Part shown: one piece after another, positions 24,804 to 34,222 of the stretch
How positions within the stretch are numbered: the stretch's first letter is position 1
How the letters are laid out: each line of letters opens with the position of its first letter
DNA from: Phenylobacterium sp.
Lineage (GTDB): Bacteria > Pseudomonadota > Alphaproteobacteria > Caulobacterales > Caulobacteraceae
DNA length: 64,000 bases
Reading direction: 5' to 3'
Assembly: GCA_004799545.1 (NCBI GenBank)
Contig: SSMU01000005.1
Span: 248,001-312,000, forward strand
The notes under the pieces: generated by a model
What the model saw: only the letters and a program-made list of their open reading frames with translations
The model's database searches: none
Told to the model about the DNA's origin: nothing
Made by a program: the position numbers and the translations under genes

Positions 24804-26038
24804 CAGGCGGCGGCCCTGGCCTTGGCGCGGGCCGCCTCGCAGGCGCGCTCGAACTTGCCGATCGCCTCGCGGGCCTCCTCGAGGGTCAGGTTGAGCGGCG
24901 GCAGCAGGCGCACGCAGTTGTCGCCGCCGCCGGCGATCAGCAGATGCTCATCGCGGGCGTGCTGCATGAACTCGCGGTTGGGCGTGGCCAGCTTGACGCC
25001 GATCAAGAGGCCCTTGCCGCGGATGTCGACCACCACATCGGGGAAACGGTCCTGCAGGCCGGAGAGCTGCTGGGTGAAGTAGCCGGCCACCTCGCGGACA
25101 TGGGCCATGAGCTCGGGTTTGGTCAGCTCCTCGACCGCCGCGGCGCCCACCGCCATGGCCAGGGGATTGCCGCCGTAGGTCGAGCCGTGGGAGCCGGGGG
25201 TCATGCCCTTGGCGGCGTCGGCGGTGGCCAGGCAGGCGCCCACGGGGAAGCCGCCGCCCAGGGCCTTGGCGACCGCCATGATGTCCGGCGTCGCATCGCC
25301 CTCCAGCCAGTCATAGACGAACAGCCGCCCCGACCGGCCGAGGCCGCACTGGATCTCGTCGTAGATCAAGAGCGTGCCGGTCTCATCGCAGAGCTGGCGG
25401 ATCTTGCGCAGCAGGGCGTCGGGGAAGGCGCGCGCCCCGCCCTCGCCCTGCACCGGCTCCAGGATGATCGCCGCGGTGGTCGCACCGACCGCCTGCTCGA
25501 TGGCCTCGAAGTCGCCGAACGGCAGGTGGACGAAGCCCGGCATCGGCGGGCCGAAGCCCTCGAGGTAGCTCGGATTGCCCGATGCGTTCACCGCCGCCAG
25601 GGTCCGGCCGTGGAACGAGCCCTCGAAGCCGATGATGTCGATGCGCTCCGGCTGGCCGTTCTTCCAGTGGTGCTTGCGGGCGGTCTTGATGGCGCACTCG
25701 ATCGCCTCGGCCCCGGAGTTGGTGAAGAACACCACGTCGGCGAAGGTGGCGGCCGTCAGCATCCCCGCCAGCTTCTCCTGGCCGGGGATCTGGAAGATGT
25801 TGGAGACGTGCCAGAGCTTCTCGGCCTGGTCTTTCAGCGCCTGCACGAGCTTGGGGTTGGCGTGCCCGAGCGCGTTGACCGCGATGCCGGCCATGCAGTC
25901 GAGATAGGCCTCGCCTTCGGCGGTGTAGAGACGCGCGCCTTCACCTCGCTCGAACGCCAGCGGGGCGCGCTGATAGACGCCCATGATGTGGTCGCTGGGA
26001 ACGGGCGCGGCCTGGGCCTGCGCGGTCTGCTCGGTCAC
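24803..26038 (-). CDS. argD: acetylornithine aminotransferase
   Basis: A 411-residue class III PLP aminotransferase. Motifs: [20 protein letters not shown] (phosphate loop), [18 protein letters not shown], the Asp of [15 protein letters not shown], and the PLP lysine in [15 protein letters not shown]. It gives N-acetylornithine in arginine synthesis and can often double as succinyldiaminopimelate aminotransferase in lysine synthesis. I take the GTG at 26038 as start because GGAGG lies 9 bases ahead of it; the open frame upstream is not conserved in type. It is the first gene of the argD-argF pair. Confidence 0.93.
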   Translation of the reverse strand: MTEQTAQAQAAPVPSDHIMGVYQRAPLAFERGEGARLYTAEGEAYLDCMAGIAVNALGHANPKLVQALKDQAEKLWHVSNIFQIPGQEKLAGMLTAATFADVVFFTNSGAEAIECAIKTARKHHWKNGQPERIDIIGFEGSFHGRTLAAVNASGNPSYLEGFGPPMPGFVHLPFGDFEAIEQAVGATTAAIILEPVQGEGGARAFPDALLRKIRQLCDETGTLLIYDEIQCGLGRSGRLFVYDWLEGDATPDIMAVAKALGGGFPVGACLATADAAKGMTPGSHGSTYGGNPLAMAVGAAAVEELTKPELMAHVREVAGYFTQQLSGLQDRFPDVVVDIRGKGLLIGVKLATPNREFMQHARDEHLLIAGGGDNCVRLLPPLNLTLEEAREAIGKFERACEAARAKARAAA

Positions 26039-26127
26039 CGAAGGAGCCCTCCAAAACGGAAGCGTCCCCGCCGCGTGCGCAACGGGGACTGGAAGGCTTG
26101 GCCTTTTCCGCTCCGAAGCCCCCGCTG

Positions 26128-26628
26128 TCAATCTTCGAGGGGCGACCTCAGGAACCGGGCCAGCACCCAGGCGATGGCCAGGCCGACGCCGATGTGGCTG
26201 GCGAGATCGCCGGCCGAGGCCAGGCCATGCCAGCGGTAGGGCGCGCCGAACCGCGTCGGCAGCACGACGCCGTACATGAAGGCGTAGAGGAGGGCGCCGT
26301 AGAGGGCGCCGCAGACCAGCGGCCGCTGGTAGAGAAGCTTCAGCCGCGTCGCGGCCAGCAGGTAGGCGAGCGCCATGCACAGCGCGATGCCGAAGTGGGT
26401 GACGATGCCGAGCGAAGCGCTGCCCCACCCGCCCGTCGACGCCGCCTTGCCGAGCCAGCCGGCGGCGACGCCCTGCCAGACCTTGTCGATCCCCTTGCCC
26501 TTGGCGAGGCCGAACATCACCGAGGCATAGACGAAGTCGACGAGGCCGCCCGCCAGGCCGGCGGTGACGACCGCCAGCAACACGTTGCGCCGAAGCGGCT
26601 GAGCCGTTGTCGCGGTCGCGGCCGTCAT
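26128..26628 (-). CDS. YagU/DUF1440-like membrane protein
   Basis: A 166-residue inner-membrane protein with four spans at about residues 17-38, 70-92, 101-122 and 138-158. It starts RRNVLLAVVTAGLAGGLVDF, and GKGIDKVWQGVAAGWLGKAA after the first span is the conserved cytosolic loop seen in YagU-like proteins, which are linked to acid tolerance in E. coli. The function here is unknown. It stands between the ABC permease and argD genes, all on the minus strand, with 32 and 89 bp spacing. Confidence 0.6.
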   Translation of the reverse strand: MTAATATTAQPLRRNVLLAVVTAGLAGGLVDFVYASVMFGLAKGKGIDKVWQGVAAGWLGKAASTGGWGSASLGIVTHFGIALCMALAYLLAATRLKLLYQRPLVCGALYGALLYAFMYGVVLPTRFGAPYRWHGLASAGDLASHIGVGLAIAWVLARFLRSPLED

Positions 26629-26660
26629 GAGCGTTCCTCCCCCGAAGAGGAGCGAGCCTA

Positions 26661-27491
26661 TCAGGTTTTGATTTTGTAGCCGGTGGCGAACATCCGGTAG
26701 CAGACGAGGCCGGTGAACAGGGTCAGGCCGAGCGTCATGCCGACGCCGACGGTCAGCGAGCCCTCCGCCTTGCCGATGAAGCCGTAACGGAAGCCGTCGA
26801 TCAGGTAGAAGATCGGATTGTACTTGGAGAAGGTGCGGAACGGCTCCGGCAGGCGGTCGATCAGGTAGAAGGTGCCCGACAGGAAGGTCATCGGCATGAT
26901 CACGAAGTTGGTCACCGCGGCCATGTGGTCGAACTTCTCCGCCCAGAGGCCGGCCATGATGCCGACGAAGCCCATGATCAGGGCCGCGCCCAGGCCGAAG
27001 AAGGCCACCGCCCAGGGCGCCTCCATCGGCAGGTGCGCGAACGGCACGACGGCGACCGCCGCCACCGCGCCCACGAAGATGCCCCGCGTCGCCGCGCCAA
27101 GGCCAAAGCCCACCAGGTGCTCCATCGGCGTCAGCGGCGGGGTCATGAAGTCGCCCATCAGGCCGTTGAACTTGGCCTGCAGCAGGGATGACGAGGAGTT
27201 GGCGAAGGCGTTGGACAGGATCTGCATCATGATCAGGCCGGGCGCCACGAAGGCCCCGTAGGCCACACCGTTCACCGAGCGTCCGCCGCCCACCGCCACC
27301 ACGAACACCAGCATGTAGAGCAGCGCCGTCACCACCGGGGCGGCCAGCGTCTGCATGCCCACCTTCCAGAAGCGCTTTATCTCGCGAAGGTAGAGGGTCT
27401 TCAGCCCCTCCCAGTTGACGCCCGAATAGACCCGCGGCTGCGGCGGCAAGACGGCTTCGGCGGGGGCGGCCATGTCCTTCATGGCCCTCAT
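26661..27491 (-). CDS. ABC-2 type transporter permease
   Basis: A 276-residue permease of the ABC-2 family with six predicted spans. It begins with cytosolic GLKTLYLREIKRFWKVGMQT and the first span TLAAPVVTALLYMLVFVVAV. The family marker is the C-terminal MTFLSGTFYLIDRLPEPFRT followed by YNPIFYLIDGFRYGFIG. This is the YadH-like layout, found in drug, heme or polysaccharide exporters. The partner ATPase gene (YadG-like) is usually adjacent, but none is present in this window. The start could also be the Met at residue 4. Confidence 0.88.
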   Translation of the reverse strand: MRAMKDMAAPAEAVLPPQPRVYSGVNWEGLKTLYLREIKRFWKVGMQTLAAPVVTALLYMLVFVVAVGGGRSVNGVAYGAFVAPGLIMMQILSNAFANSSSSLLQAKFNGLMGDFMTPPLTPMEHLVGFGLGAATRGIFVGAVAAVAVVPFAHLPMEAPWAVAFFGLGAALIMGFVGIMAGLWAEKFDHMAAVTNFVIMPMTFLSGTFYLIDRLPEPFRTFSKYNPIFYLIDGFRYGFIGKAEGSLTVGVGMTLGLTLFTGLVCYRMFATGYKIKT

Positions 27492-27710
27492 GTGCGCCGC
27501 TCGGCGCCCGCCCGCAAGACCGCCCGCAAGCTGCGTCAGGCTGACGCTACATTTAGTTCCTGTGGACAGATCAGGTGGCGCCTATTGTGGCTGTTAGCGA
27601 GTTGTTTACGATTAGTGGTGGTTGGTAGGCGCTGAGAGAACGAGGCGCCACAAGATGTTGAATCCAGGGCCGCCGTGGGGGAGGTCCGGATCAACGGCTG
27701 GGAGGCGAAC

Positions 27711-28208
27711 ATGGGCTGGACGGACGAGCGGGTCGAACTCCTGAAGAAGCTCTGGCAAGAGGGCCTTTCGGCCAGCCAGATCGCCAAGCAGCTTGGCGGG
27801 GTCACGCGCAACGCGGTGATCGGCAAGGTGCACCGCCTGGGCCTCTCCGGCCGCGCGACGCCGTCGAAGCCCGCCCGCACCGTGTTCAAGGCCCCGCGCC
27901 CGGCCCGTCCGGTCTCGGCCCCCTCGGCGCCGCGCCGCCTGGCCGAACCCAATTCGCTCGCCGTGCAGCCGACCCCGGTCCGCTATGTGGACGAGGCCCC
28001 CGGCACCGCCACCGTGCTGACGCTCGCCGCCCACATGTGCAAGTGGCCGATCGGCGATCCGTCGTTGGACACCTTCACCTTCTGCGGACGGGGCGCCGAC
28101 GGCGGCCCCTACTGCCACGAACACGCGCAGGTCGCCTACCAGCCCGCCCAGGCGAAGAAGAAGTCCAGCGCCGCCGAACTCGCCCGCTCGCTTCGCAGGT
28201 ACATCTGA
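27711..28208 (+). CDS. gcrA: GcrA cell cycle regulator
   Basis: A 165-residue GcrA, the sigma-70-associated cell-cycle regulator of alphaproteobacteria that activates genes with methylated GANTC sites in their promoters. The first 50 residues are the DNA-binding domain: MGWTDERVELLKKLWQEGLS, then QIAKQLGGVTRNAVIGKVHR and LGLSGRA. A basic Pro/Ala linker follows (about 50-95), then the C-terminal sigma-factor-binding domain with CKWPIGDP and FTFCGRGADGG. GGAGG at 27701 favours the ATG at 27711. The leader has one GANTC site (GAATC, 27660-27664). It is the strongest taxonomic marker in the window. Confidence 0.97.
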   Translation: MGWTDERVELLKKLWQEGLSASQIAKQLGGVTRNAVIGKVHRLGLSGRATPSKPARTVFKAPRPARPVSAPSAPRRLAEPNSLAVQPTPVRYVDEAPGTATVLTLAAHMCKWPIGDPSLDTFTFCGRGADGGPYCHEHAQVAYQPAQAKKKSSAAELARSLRRYI

Positions 28209-28353
28209 TCGAAGCCAGCTAGGCCGCACACTATCCGTTGGGGATGGGGGCGCGTCGGCCCTGGAGCGGAAGCCGCTTCGGGCGCCCGGCGCGCCCTTCC
28301 CAATTTGAGGCGCCCGCATTGGGAATCGCGCCGCTGCGGACTACCTTCCCTCC

Positions 28354-29823
28354 ATGACTGATGTCGCGCCGGAAGCTCTTGTCGAAGACGGCAACGCCAA
28401 GCCGTATTCGGTGTCGGAGCTGGCGTTCGCGCTGAAGCGGACGCTGGAGGACGCCTATGGCTTCGTCCGCCTGCGCGGCGAGCTCTCCAAGGTCACCCAC
28501 CACTCCAACGGCCACGTCTACCTGACGCTGAAGGACGAGCGCGCGGCGATCGACGGGGTGGTCTGGAAGGGCCAGGTGCGCGGCCTCTCCATCCGGCCCG
28601 AGCAGGGGCTGGAGGTGATCGTCACCGGCAAGATCACCGCCTATCCCGCGGGCTCCCGCTACCAGATCGTCATCGAGACCATGGAAGCCGCCGGCGTGGG
28701 CGCCCTGCTGGCCCAGCTCGAGCGGCTGAAGGCGCGGCTGCAGGCCGAGGGCCTGTTCGCGCCTGAGCGCAAGCGGCCGCTGCCCGCCATGCCGGCGGTG
28801 GTGGGGGTGATCACGTCACCGACCGGCGCGGTGATCCGCGACATCCTGCACCGCATCCGCGACCGCTGGCCGTGCCGGGTGGTGGTCTGGCCGGTGGTGG
28901 TGCAGGGCGACGCCGCGGCGACCCAGGTGGCGGCGGCGATCCGCGGCTTCTGCGCGCTGGATCCGGCCGGGCCGGTCCCCAAGCCCGACGTGCTGATCGT
29001 GGCGCGCGGCGGCGGCTCCGTTGAGGACCTCTGGCCGTTCAACGACGAGGCGCTGGCCCGCGCCGTGGTCGACTGCACGATCCCGCTGATCAGCGCCGTC
29101 GGCCACGAGACCGACACCACCCTGATCGACTTCGTCTCCGACCGCCGGGCGCCCACCCCCACCGCCGCCGCCGAGATGGCCACCCCGGTGCTGGCCGAGC
29201 TGCGCGCCGCGGTGAGCGACTTGGGCGGCCGCATGCACCGCTGCGGCGGCCGGGTGGTGGAGGAGCGCCGCGCTCGCGTCGCCCATGCCGAGCGCTCGCT
29301 GCGCCGGGTGCCGGACCTGGTGCGGCTGGCCGAGCAGCGGTTCGACATCATCTCGGGCCGGCTGACCGCGGCCCTGGCCAAGAACGCCGCGGCCCACGAG
29401 CGCGACCTGGTGCGGGTGTCAGCCCGGCTCTCGCCGCTGCTGCTGCAGCGGCCGCAGGCGGTGCAACGCCAGCGGCTGGACGCCGTGGCCGTGCGGCTGG
29501 GGCCGGCGGCGAAGCGGCGGCTGGAACGGGCCGGCGAACGGTTGGCGGCGCTCTCGATGCTCTATGTGAGCGTCGATCCCGAGCGGCCCCTGCAGCGCGG
29601 CTTCGCCCGCGTCACCCGCGCCGACGGCTCCATCGTCCATGCCGGCGCGGCGCTGGCCAGCGGCGAGGACATCGCCATCAAGTTCGGTGACAAGGTCACG
29701 CGCCAGGCGGTCGTCGATGGCCGCGGCGGCGATCCGACCGCAGCAGCGGCGCCCAAACCGGTCGAGAAGCCGGCCAGAGCGAAGCCGAAACCGGCGTCCT
29801 CGGCGCAGGGCGACCTGTTCTGA
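28354..29823 (+). CDS. xseA: exodeoxyribonuclease VII large subunit
   Basis: A 489-residue catalytic subunit of exonuclease VII, which degrades single-stranded DNA in repair. The N-terminal OB fold is residues about 15-115 ([20 protein letters not shown] and [20 protein letters not shown]). The catalytic domain has [38 protein letters not shown] and [20 protein letters not shown]. The C-terminal long coiled coil and the final OB-like strand ([16 protein letters not shown]) follow. There is a Lys/Ala/Pro tail. The small subunit xseB is not in the window. The DUF2093 gene follows after 28 bp. Confidence 0.95.
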   Translation: MTDVAPEALVEDGNAKPYSVSELAFALKRTLEDAYGFVRLRGELSKVTHHSNGHVYLTLKDERAAIDGVVWKGQVRGLSIRPEQGLEVIVTGKITAYPAGSRYQIVIETMEAAGVGALLAQLERLKARLQAEGLFAPERKRPLPAMPAVVGVITSPTGAVIRDILHRIRDRWPCRVVVWPVVVQGDAAATQVAAAIRGFCALDPAGPVPKPDVLIVARGGGSVEDLWPFNDEALARAVVDCTIPLISAVGHETDTTLIDFVSDRRAPTPTAAAEMATPVLAELRAAVSDLGGRMHRCGGRVVEERRARVAHAERSLRRVPDLVRLAEQRFDIISGRLTAALAKNAAAHERDLVRVSARLSPLLLQRPQAVQRQRLDAVAVRLGPAAKRRLERAGERLAALSMLYVSVDPERPLQRGFARVTRADGSIVHAGAALASGEDIAIKFGDKVTRQAVVDGRGGDPTAAAAPKPVEKPARAKPKPASSAQGDLF

Positions 29824-29851
29824 GGCCGCGTCCGGGTTTAGATAGCAGGCC

Positions 29852-30073
29852 ATGAACGCCCAAGACCGCAACTTCACCAACCAGGACCTCGCCGTCCTGC
29901 ACTACGGCGACGGCGAGTTCGCCGTGCTCAAGCCGGGCCGCTACGTGGTCTGCGCGGTGAGCGGGGTGAAGATCCCCCTGGAGCAGCTCCGCTACTGGAG
30001 CGCGCCCCTGCAGGAGGCCTACGCCGGCCCCGCCGAGGCGCTGCAGCGGTGGCAGGAGACCTCCCTCCCTTAA
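29852..30073 (+). CDS. DUF2093 domain protein
   Basis: A 73-residue protein of the DUF2093 family, commonly encoded directly after xseA in alphaproteobacteria. The core is LAVLHYGDGEFAVLKPGRYV and CAVSGVKIPLEQLRYWSAPL. The function is unknown, although the xseA link suggests DNA metabolism or simple co-transcription. The last residues and the TAA stop are read from the left arm of the inverted-repeat element at 30060, so the natural C-terminus may have been shifted by that insertion. Confidence 0.85.
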   Translation: MNAQDRNFTNQDLAVLHYGDGEFAVLKPGRYVVCAVSGVKIPLEQLRYWSAPLQEAYAGPAEALQRWQETSLP

Positions 30074-30226
30074 TGGGGAGGGTGGACGAGGCGAAGCCTC
30101 GGACGGGCGGGGAAGTCAGGATCAAGCGCTGCGCGTGCGGGTTGGCCACTTCCAAATTCAGAGCTTGATCGTGACTTCCCCACCCTGACCGCTTCGCGGT
30201 CTGTCCCTCCCCTCGAGGGGAGGGAT
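30060..30226. repeat. nested inverted-repeat element filling a convergent gene gap
   Basis: About 165 bp occupy the whole space between the stops of the DUF2093 gene and the acyltransferase gene. Outer arms CCCTCCC-TTAATG-GGGAGGG and CCCTCCCCTCGAGGGGAGGG are each self-palindromic. An inner pair of arms, GGGGAAGTCAGGATCAAG and CTTGATCGTGACTTCCCC, pairs with one mismatch. The element contributes a stop codon on the left and abuts one on the right. Confidence 0.75.
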
Positions 30227-31131
30227 CAGCGCTTCCTATAGATCTCGCTCGGCCAGCGCTTGTGGACCCAGAACCATTCGGCGGGCCGTTCGCGGACGCG
30301 GGCCTCGATGAAGGCGTTCACCTGACCCACCCCGGCGGCGATGTCGGCCTCGCGGTCGCCGGTGTCGGTGAGGTGGATGGGGTCGTGCACGACGACCCGG
30401 AAGCGGGCCTTGCCCTTGCGCTGCACGGAGAGCGGCTGCAGCGGGATGCCGAACCGGAGCGCGAAGGTCGAGGGACCCGGCGCGGTGTGGGCGGTGACCC
30501 CGAACAGCAGCGCGGCGATCCCGCCATTGAATTTCTGGTCGTTCATCAGGGCCACGGACTCGCCGCGTGACAGGGCCCGCAACAGGGCGCGGGCGCCCTC
30601 GGTCCCCTTCGGCGCGAACAGCCGGACGCCATAGCGGAAGCGGCTCTTGCGGATGCGCGCGTCGACATAGGGGTTGTTGGTCGCCCGGTAGGTGATCTGG
30701 CAGGTGACCCCGGCGTGGATGATCACCGCGGGCATGATCTCGAAGCTGGAGAAATGGCCGGAGATGAACACCACCGGCCCGGCGCCCTCGGCGATCGCCT
30801 TCAGCCGCTCGGCCCCCACCACCTCGACGCGGGAGGGATCGGCGATGATCCGGTCGAGGATGGTGAACTCGGCGAACCAGCGGCCGACCTCGCGCCACTG
30901 GGCGGCCAGCAGGCGGGCGATCTCGGCGTCCGACGCCTCGGGAAAGGCGATCCGCAGGTTGATCCGCGCGACCCGATTGGGGCTGGAGAGCGGCCCGAGC
31001 GTGGCGAACAGCCAGGCCCCGAAGTCCGACACCGCGTCGATCGGGAAGGCGCGCGCCAGGGCTTCGGCCACGCCGTAGGCCGCGGCCTCGATCCGCCAGA
31101 GGACGTGCTGGGCGAAGGACGACTTCGTCAT
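30226..31131 (-). CDS. lipid A-type lysophospholipid acyltransferase (LpxL/HtrB family)
   Basis: A 301-residue inner-membrane acyltransferase. The catalytic HX4E motif is His126 and Glu131 in SGHFSSFEIMP. Family features also include ARINLRIAFPEASDAEIARL near residue 55, YRATNNPYVDARIRKSR, and ALMNDQKFNGGIAALLFGV, then the substrate segment TAPGPSTFALRFGIPLQPL. The C-terminus WFWVHKRWPSEIY is typical. It should add a secondary acyl chain to lipid A or make a similar acyl lipid. It is convergent with the DUF2093 gene across an inverted-repeat element. Confidence 0.92.
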   Translation of the reverse strand: MTKSSFAQHVLWRIEAAAYGVAEALARAFPIDAVSDFGAWLFATLGPLSSPNRVARINLRIAFPEASDAEIARLLAAQWREVGRWFAEFTILDRIIADPSRVEVVGAERLKAIAEGAGPVVFISGHFSSFEIMPAVIIHAGVTCQITYRATNNPYVDARIRKSRFRYGVRLFAPKGTEGARALLRALSRGESVALMNDQKFNGGIAALLFGVTAHTAPGPSTFALRFGIPLQPLSVQRKGKARFRVVVHDPIHLTDTGDREADIAAGVGQVNAFIEARVRERPAEWFWVHKRWPSEIYRKR

Positions 31132-31253
31132 GGGCGTCTACTAGGCGGCCTCGGCCCAGGTGCGCAACGCGGGCGATTGGCGCGGGCCTTGCGAACCCCT
31201 GTCGCGCGGTCCCGATCCGGGACAGCGGGGCGTGAGTAGAGAGCGGGCGGACG

Positions 31254-31622
31254 ATGGCGGACGAGATCGACGTGCACCTGGGGCGCCGCCTGCGCCGCCG
31301 CCGCCGGCTGCTTGGCCTGACCCAGCAGGAGCTGGCGCTGGCCTGCGGGGTGCGCTTCCAGCAGATCCAGAAGTATGAATGCGCCGCCAACCGCATGTCG
31401 GCCGCGCGCCTGTGGCAGCTGGCCGAGGTGCTGGAGGTGCAGGTGGCCTATTTCTACGAGGGCTTCGCCGAGGCCAAGGCCCGCGCCCGTGACGAGAGCG
31501 GCGAACTGCTGGCCCGCAAGGAGACCCGCGACCTGATCCGCGCCTACTACCAGCTCGGCGAACGCCCGCGCCGCCGCCTGCTCGACCTCGCCAAGTCGCT
31601 GAACGGCGACCTGGAGGCGTAG
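31254..31622 (+). CDS. XRE-family regulator (PraR/PhrR-like)
   Basis: A 122-residue regulator with a Cro/C1 helix-turn-helix at residues about 7-68 (GRRLRRRRRLLGLTQQELAL, then CGVRFQQIQKYECAANRMSA, ending VQVAYFYEG). A C-terminal helical part with KETRDLIRAYYQLGERPRRR follows. The layout matches the alphaproteobacterial PraR/PhrR family, which controls stationary-phase, biofilm or quorum genes in rhizobia. The target here is unknown. A purine-rich AGAGAGCGGGCGGACG stretch lies ahead of the ATG. It is divergent from the acyltransferase gene with a 122-bp gap. Confidence 0.85.
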   Translation: MADEIDVHLGRRLRRRRRLLGLTQQELALACGVRFQQIQKYECAANRMSAARLWQLAEVLEVQVAYFYEGFAEAKARARDESGELLARKETRDLIRAYYQLGERPRRRLLDLAKSLNGDLEA

Positions 31623-31664
31623 TTTCTCCGGCAGCATGCTAGCGGCGGTGATCGCCGTTTTTTT

Positions 31665-31798
31665 AGCCACGAAAAACACGAAAAGCACGAACGCGCCCTG
31701 CGAGCGGACGCGAGCGCGATCAATCTCTGACGTCAGACATTTCGCGCCTGCGGCGCAGTCCGCGCGATCCGTTCGTGTTTTTCGTGTTTTTCGTGGCC
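31665..31798. repeat. AT-rich long inverted repeat with CACGAAAAA tandem units
   Basis: Two 28-nt arms (31665-31692 and 31771-31798) are inverted copies with 26 of 28 matches. Each arm is itself made of three tandem copies of a CACGAAAAA-like unit. The spacer of 78 bp is ordinary GC-rich DNA that includes more partial pairing (CGGACGCGAGCGCGATC against GATCGCGCGGAC-like sequence). The arms are far more AT-rich than the surroundings. It looks like a non-autonomous mobile repeat. Confidence 0.75.
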
Positions 31799-31868
31799 AG
31801 AATCGAACGCGCCAATGTCCGCGGCGCTGCGGATTGAGCCTGACGCCCGGACCCTCTACACCACCGCC

Positions 31869-32684
31869 ATGCCGGCCCTGTCGCAAGACCGCCTCGAGAC
31901 GCTCGACGCCTTCCTGGTCGAGCTGAACCGCGCCGCGGCGGGCGCGATCCTGCCGCTGTTCCGGGGCGCGCACGGGCTCGACAACAAGCAGGGGCCGGGC
32001 GCCTTCGATCCGGTGACCGAGGCCGACAAGGGGGCCGAGCGGGCGATCCGCGCCGCGGTCGCGGCGGCCTATCCGGACCACGGCTTCATCGGCGAAGAGT
32101 ATGGCGAGGACCGGCCGAACGCGGAGTTCGTCTGGGTCTTGGACCCGGTGGATGGGACGCGGGCCTTCATCGCCGGCCTGCCCTTGTGGACCACGCTGAT
32201 CGGCCTGCGGTTCGAGGGCAAGCCCGTGCTGGGCTCGATCGGCCAGTCCTTCCTGGACGAGCTCTATATCGGCCACGCCGGCGGTTCGCGGCTGATCAGC
32301 CGGGGCGACAGCCGACCGCTGAAGGTCCGGCCCTGCCCGAAGCTGACCGAGGCGATCATCGCCACCACCGATCCGGAGATGTGCTTTTCCGGCGCCGAGC
32401 GGGGCGCCTGGACCCAGGTGCGGGCGGCGGCCCGGCTCGCGCGGCTCGGCTGCGACGCCTACGCCTACGCCATGGTCGCGGCCGGGACCCTGGACCTGGT
32501 CGTCGAGGCCGGGCTCAAGGCCTGGGACATCGAGGCGGCCATCCCGGTGATCGAGGGCGCCGGCGGCCTGGTCACCGACTGGCGCGGCCAGCCGGTGGGC
32601 GACCACGGCGGCCAGATCGCCATCGCCGGCGACCGCGCCTGCCTCGACGAGGCGCTGGTCGCCCTAAGACGGTCGGCCGTCTGA
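31869..32684 (+). CDS. hisN: histidinol-phosphatase, inositol monophosphatase type
   Basis: A 271-residue metal-dependent phosphatase. The metal site motifs are [40 protein letters not shown] (the D-P-x-D-G-T-x-x-F signature) and [15 protein letters not shown]. The R-A-F-I-A-G form following the second motif matches HisN of actinobacteria and alphaproteobacteria, which converts histidinol phosphate to histidinol. It could instead be an inositol or other sugar phosphatase. The ATG at 31869 gives the usual length; a start at 31815 would add 18 residues of non-family sequence next to the inverted repeat. Confidence 0.85.
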   Translation: MPALSQDRLETLDAFLVELNRAAAGAILPLFRGAHGLDNKQGPGAFDPVTEADKGAERAIRAAVAAAYPDHGFIGEEYGEDRPNAEFVWVLDPVDGTRAFIAGLPLWTTLIGLRFEGKPVLGSIGQSFLDELYIGHAGGSRLISRGDSRPLKVRPCPKLTEAIIATTDPEMCFSGAERGAWTQVRAAARLARLGCDAYAYAMVAAGTLDLVVEAGLKAWDIEAAIPVIEGAGGLVTDWRGQPVGDHGGQIAIAGDRACLDEALVALRRSAV

Positions 32685-32716
32685 CGCTCGGCCGCCTGAG
32701 GCCAAGCCGGGCCTGG

Positions 32717-34222
32717 CTAGGCCTTCTTGGCCGGAGGCTTCTTCGCCGCGGGCTTCTTGGCCGCGGCAGGCTTCTTCGCGGCCGCAGGTTTCTTGGCGGC
32801 CGCGGGCTTCTTGGCGGCTGCGGGTTTCGCCGCGGGCTTCTTCGCTGCGGGAGCCTTCTTCGCCGCCGCCGGCTTGGCGGCCGGCTTCTTGGCCGTCGCC
32901 GGCTTCTTCGCGGCGGCCGGCTTGGCCGCGGCCGGCTTCTTGGCGGCCGGCGCCTTCTTGGCCGCCGCCGGCTTGGCCGCAGGCTTCTTGGCCGCGGCCG
33001 GCTTCTTCGCGGCGGCGGGCTTCTTCACCGCCGCCGGCTTGGCCGAGCCAGACTTGGCTGCGCCGGGCTTGGCGGCCGCCTTAGCCGGAGCCTTCTTGGC
33101 GGCGGCCTTCCTGGCCGGCTTCTTGGCGGCCGCGGCGGCGGGCTTCGGCGCCGCGGAACTGTTCACCGCGGTCGGGAAGGCCCCGACGTTGGCCGGCTTA
33201 GGCGCCGCCTCGGCGGCCAGCGGGGGCCTTGGGGCGTTGGGGTTGGACTTGGGCGGTTCGGCGGGCTTCGGCGCGACGCGCCCGGTGAGCGCGTCGAAGG
33301 CCCTCAGGAAGATGTTTCGCATCTCGTCGGTCTCCATCAGGATTTCATGGTAGGCGCCGGGGACGTTGACGAACTTCCCCTGCGGCAGGTGGCGGGCGGC
33401 GGCTTGCTGGGCGGCGTTGTCGACCAGCTTATCCTCTTCCGCCGAAACAATGATCACCGGAACGATGATGGGCTTGAGCTTCTCGGGCCGCGCCAGCTCG
33501 GCGGTGGCCTTGAGCGCGAAGTCGAGCCAGTTCCAGGTCGGCGCGCCCAGCGCCAGCCGCGGCTCGGCCTTCAGCTGGGCGACCGAGCGGGCGTAGCGGG
33601 CGCGGTCGTGGGTCAGCACGTTGGTCTCGAAGACGTCGTCGAACGGCTTGCCCGGATCGTTCAGGACGTAGCGCTTGCCGCGCCCCGCCATCTTGGCGAC
33701 CCGCACCAGGGCCTGGGCGGCGGCCCGCGAACGGCCACCCATCTGCACGCCCAGCATCGGCGCCGAGAGGATCGCGCCCGCGAACCGGTGCTCGCCGCGC
33801 GTCATGGCCAACAGCGTCAGGCAGCCGCCCATGGAGTGGCCGACCGCGACCCACGGCTTCGGCATCCGCAGGCGGTAGGTGTCGAGCAGGATCTGGAAGT
33901 CGTCGAGGAAAGGCTTCGAGCCCTCGGCGTGGCCCTTCAGCGAATCGCTCAACGCCCGCGCCGAGAGCCCTTGGCCGCGCCAGTCGTGGGCCAGCACCAC
34001 GAAGCCGCGCTCGAGGAAGTCCCGGATCACCTCGAAGTACTTCTCGATGACCTCGGTGCGCCCGCCTGACAGCACGATGGAGCCGCGCGCCCGGCCCTTG
34101 GGCGTGAACAGGGCGGCGCGCAGCCTGACGCCGCCCGCGCCGGTCACCCAGCCGGCTTCGGCGCCCGGCGGGATCGGGGCCATCGGCGTGGCGATGAGGG
34201 GCGCGGCCGCCGGCTCGCTCAT
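32717..34222 (-). CDS. alpha/beta hydrolase (lysophospholipase-like) with histone H1-like tail
   Basis: A 501-residue fusion-like protein. Residues 20-315 are a monoacylglycerol lipase/lysophospholipase-type hydrolase: Ser130 in VGHSMGG, Asp264 in SAEEDKL and His292 in AYHEIL form the triad, and [11 protein letters not shown] is the typical strand-4 loop. Residues 317-356 are a Pro/Ala linker. From about 357 to the end (145 residues) the sequence is only Ala, Lys and Pro with a few others, in repeats like [11 protein letters not shown], as in histone H1-like bacterial proteins. The single frame is continuous. The start overlaps the SCP2 gene stop by four bases (ATGA). The tail could bind DNA, RNA or acidic lipids. 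Confidence 0.85.
   Translation of the reverse strand: MSEPAAAPLIATPMAPIPPGAEAGWVTGAGGVRLRAALFTPKGRARGSIVLSGGRTEVIEKYFEVIRDFLERGFVVLAHDWRGQGLSARALSDSLKGHAEGSKPFLDDFQILLDTYRLRMPKPWVAVGHSMGGCLTLLAMTRGEHRFAGAILSAPMLGVQMGGRSRAAAQALVRVAKMAGRGKRYVLNDPGKPFDDVFETNVLTHDRARYARSVAQLKAEPRLALGAPTWNWLDFALKATAELARPEKLKPIIVPVIIVSAEEDKLVDNAAQQAAARHLPQGKFVNVPGAYHEILMETDEMRNIFLRAFDALTGRVAPKPAEPPKSNPNAPRPPLAAEAAPKPANVGAFPTAVNSSAAPKPAAAAAKKPARKAAAKKAPAKAAAKPGAAKSGSAKPAAVKKPAAAKKPAAAKKPAAKPAAAKKAPAAKKPAAAKPAAAKKPATAKKPAAKPAAAKKAPAAKKPAAKPAAAKKPAAAKKPAAAKKPAAAKKPAAKKPPAKKA

Noticed and set aside
27492..27710. CtrA and DnaA boxes in the gcrA leader
   Set aside because: No TTAA-N7-TTAA was found, and TGTGGACAG is only a partial DnaA-box match. 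One GANTC site alone is not significant.
32720..33154. CRISPR-like repeated DNA
   Set aside because: The repeats are contiguous short codon-scale units encoding Lys/Ala/Pro, without spaced direct repeats or unique spacers.
32186..34069. Long plus-strand open frame across hisN and the H1-tailed hydrolase
   Set aside because: The product is a Gly/Arg/Leu repeat mirror of the Lys/Ala/Pro codons. The minus-strand frame has the catalytic triad and a coupled start.
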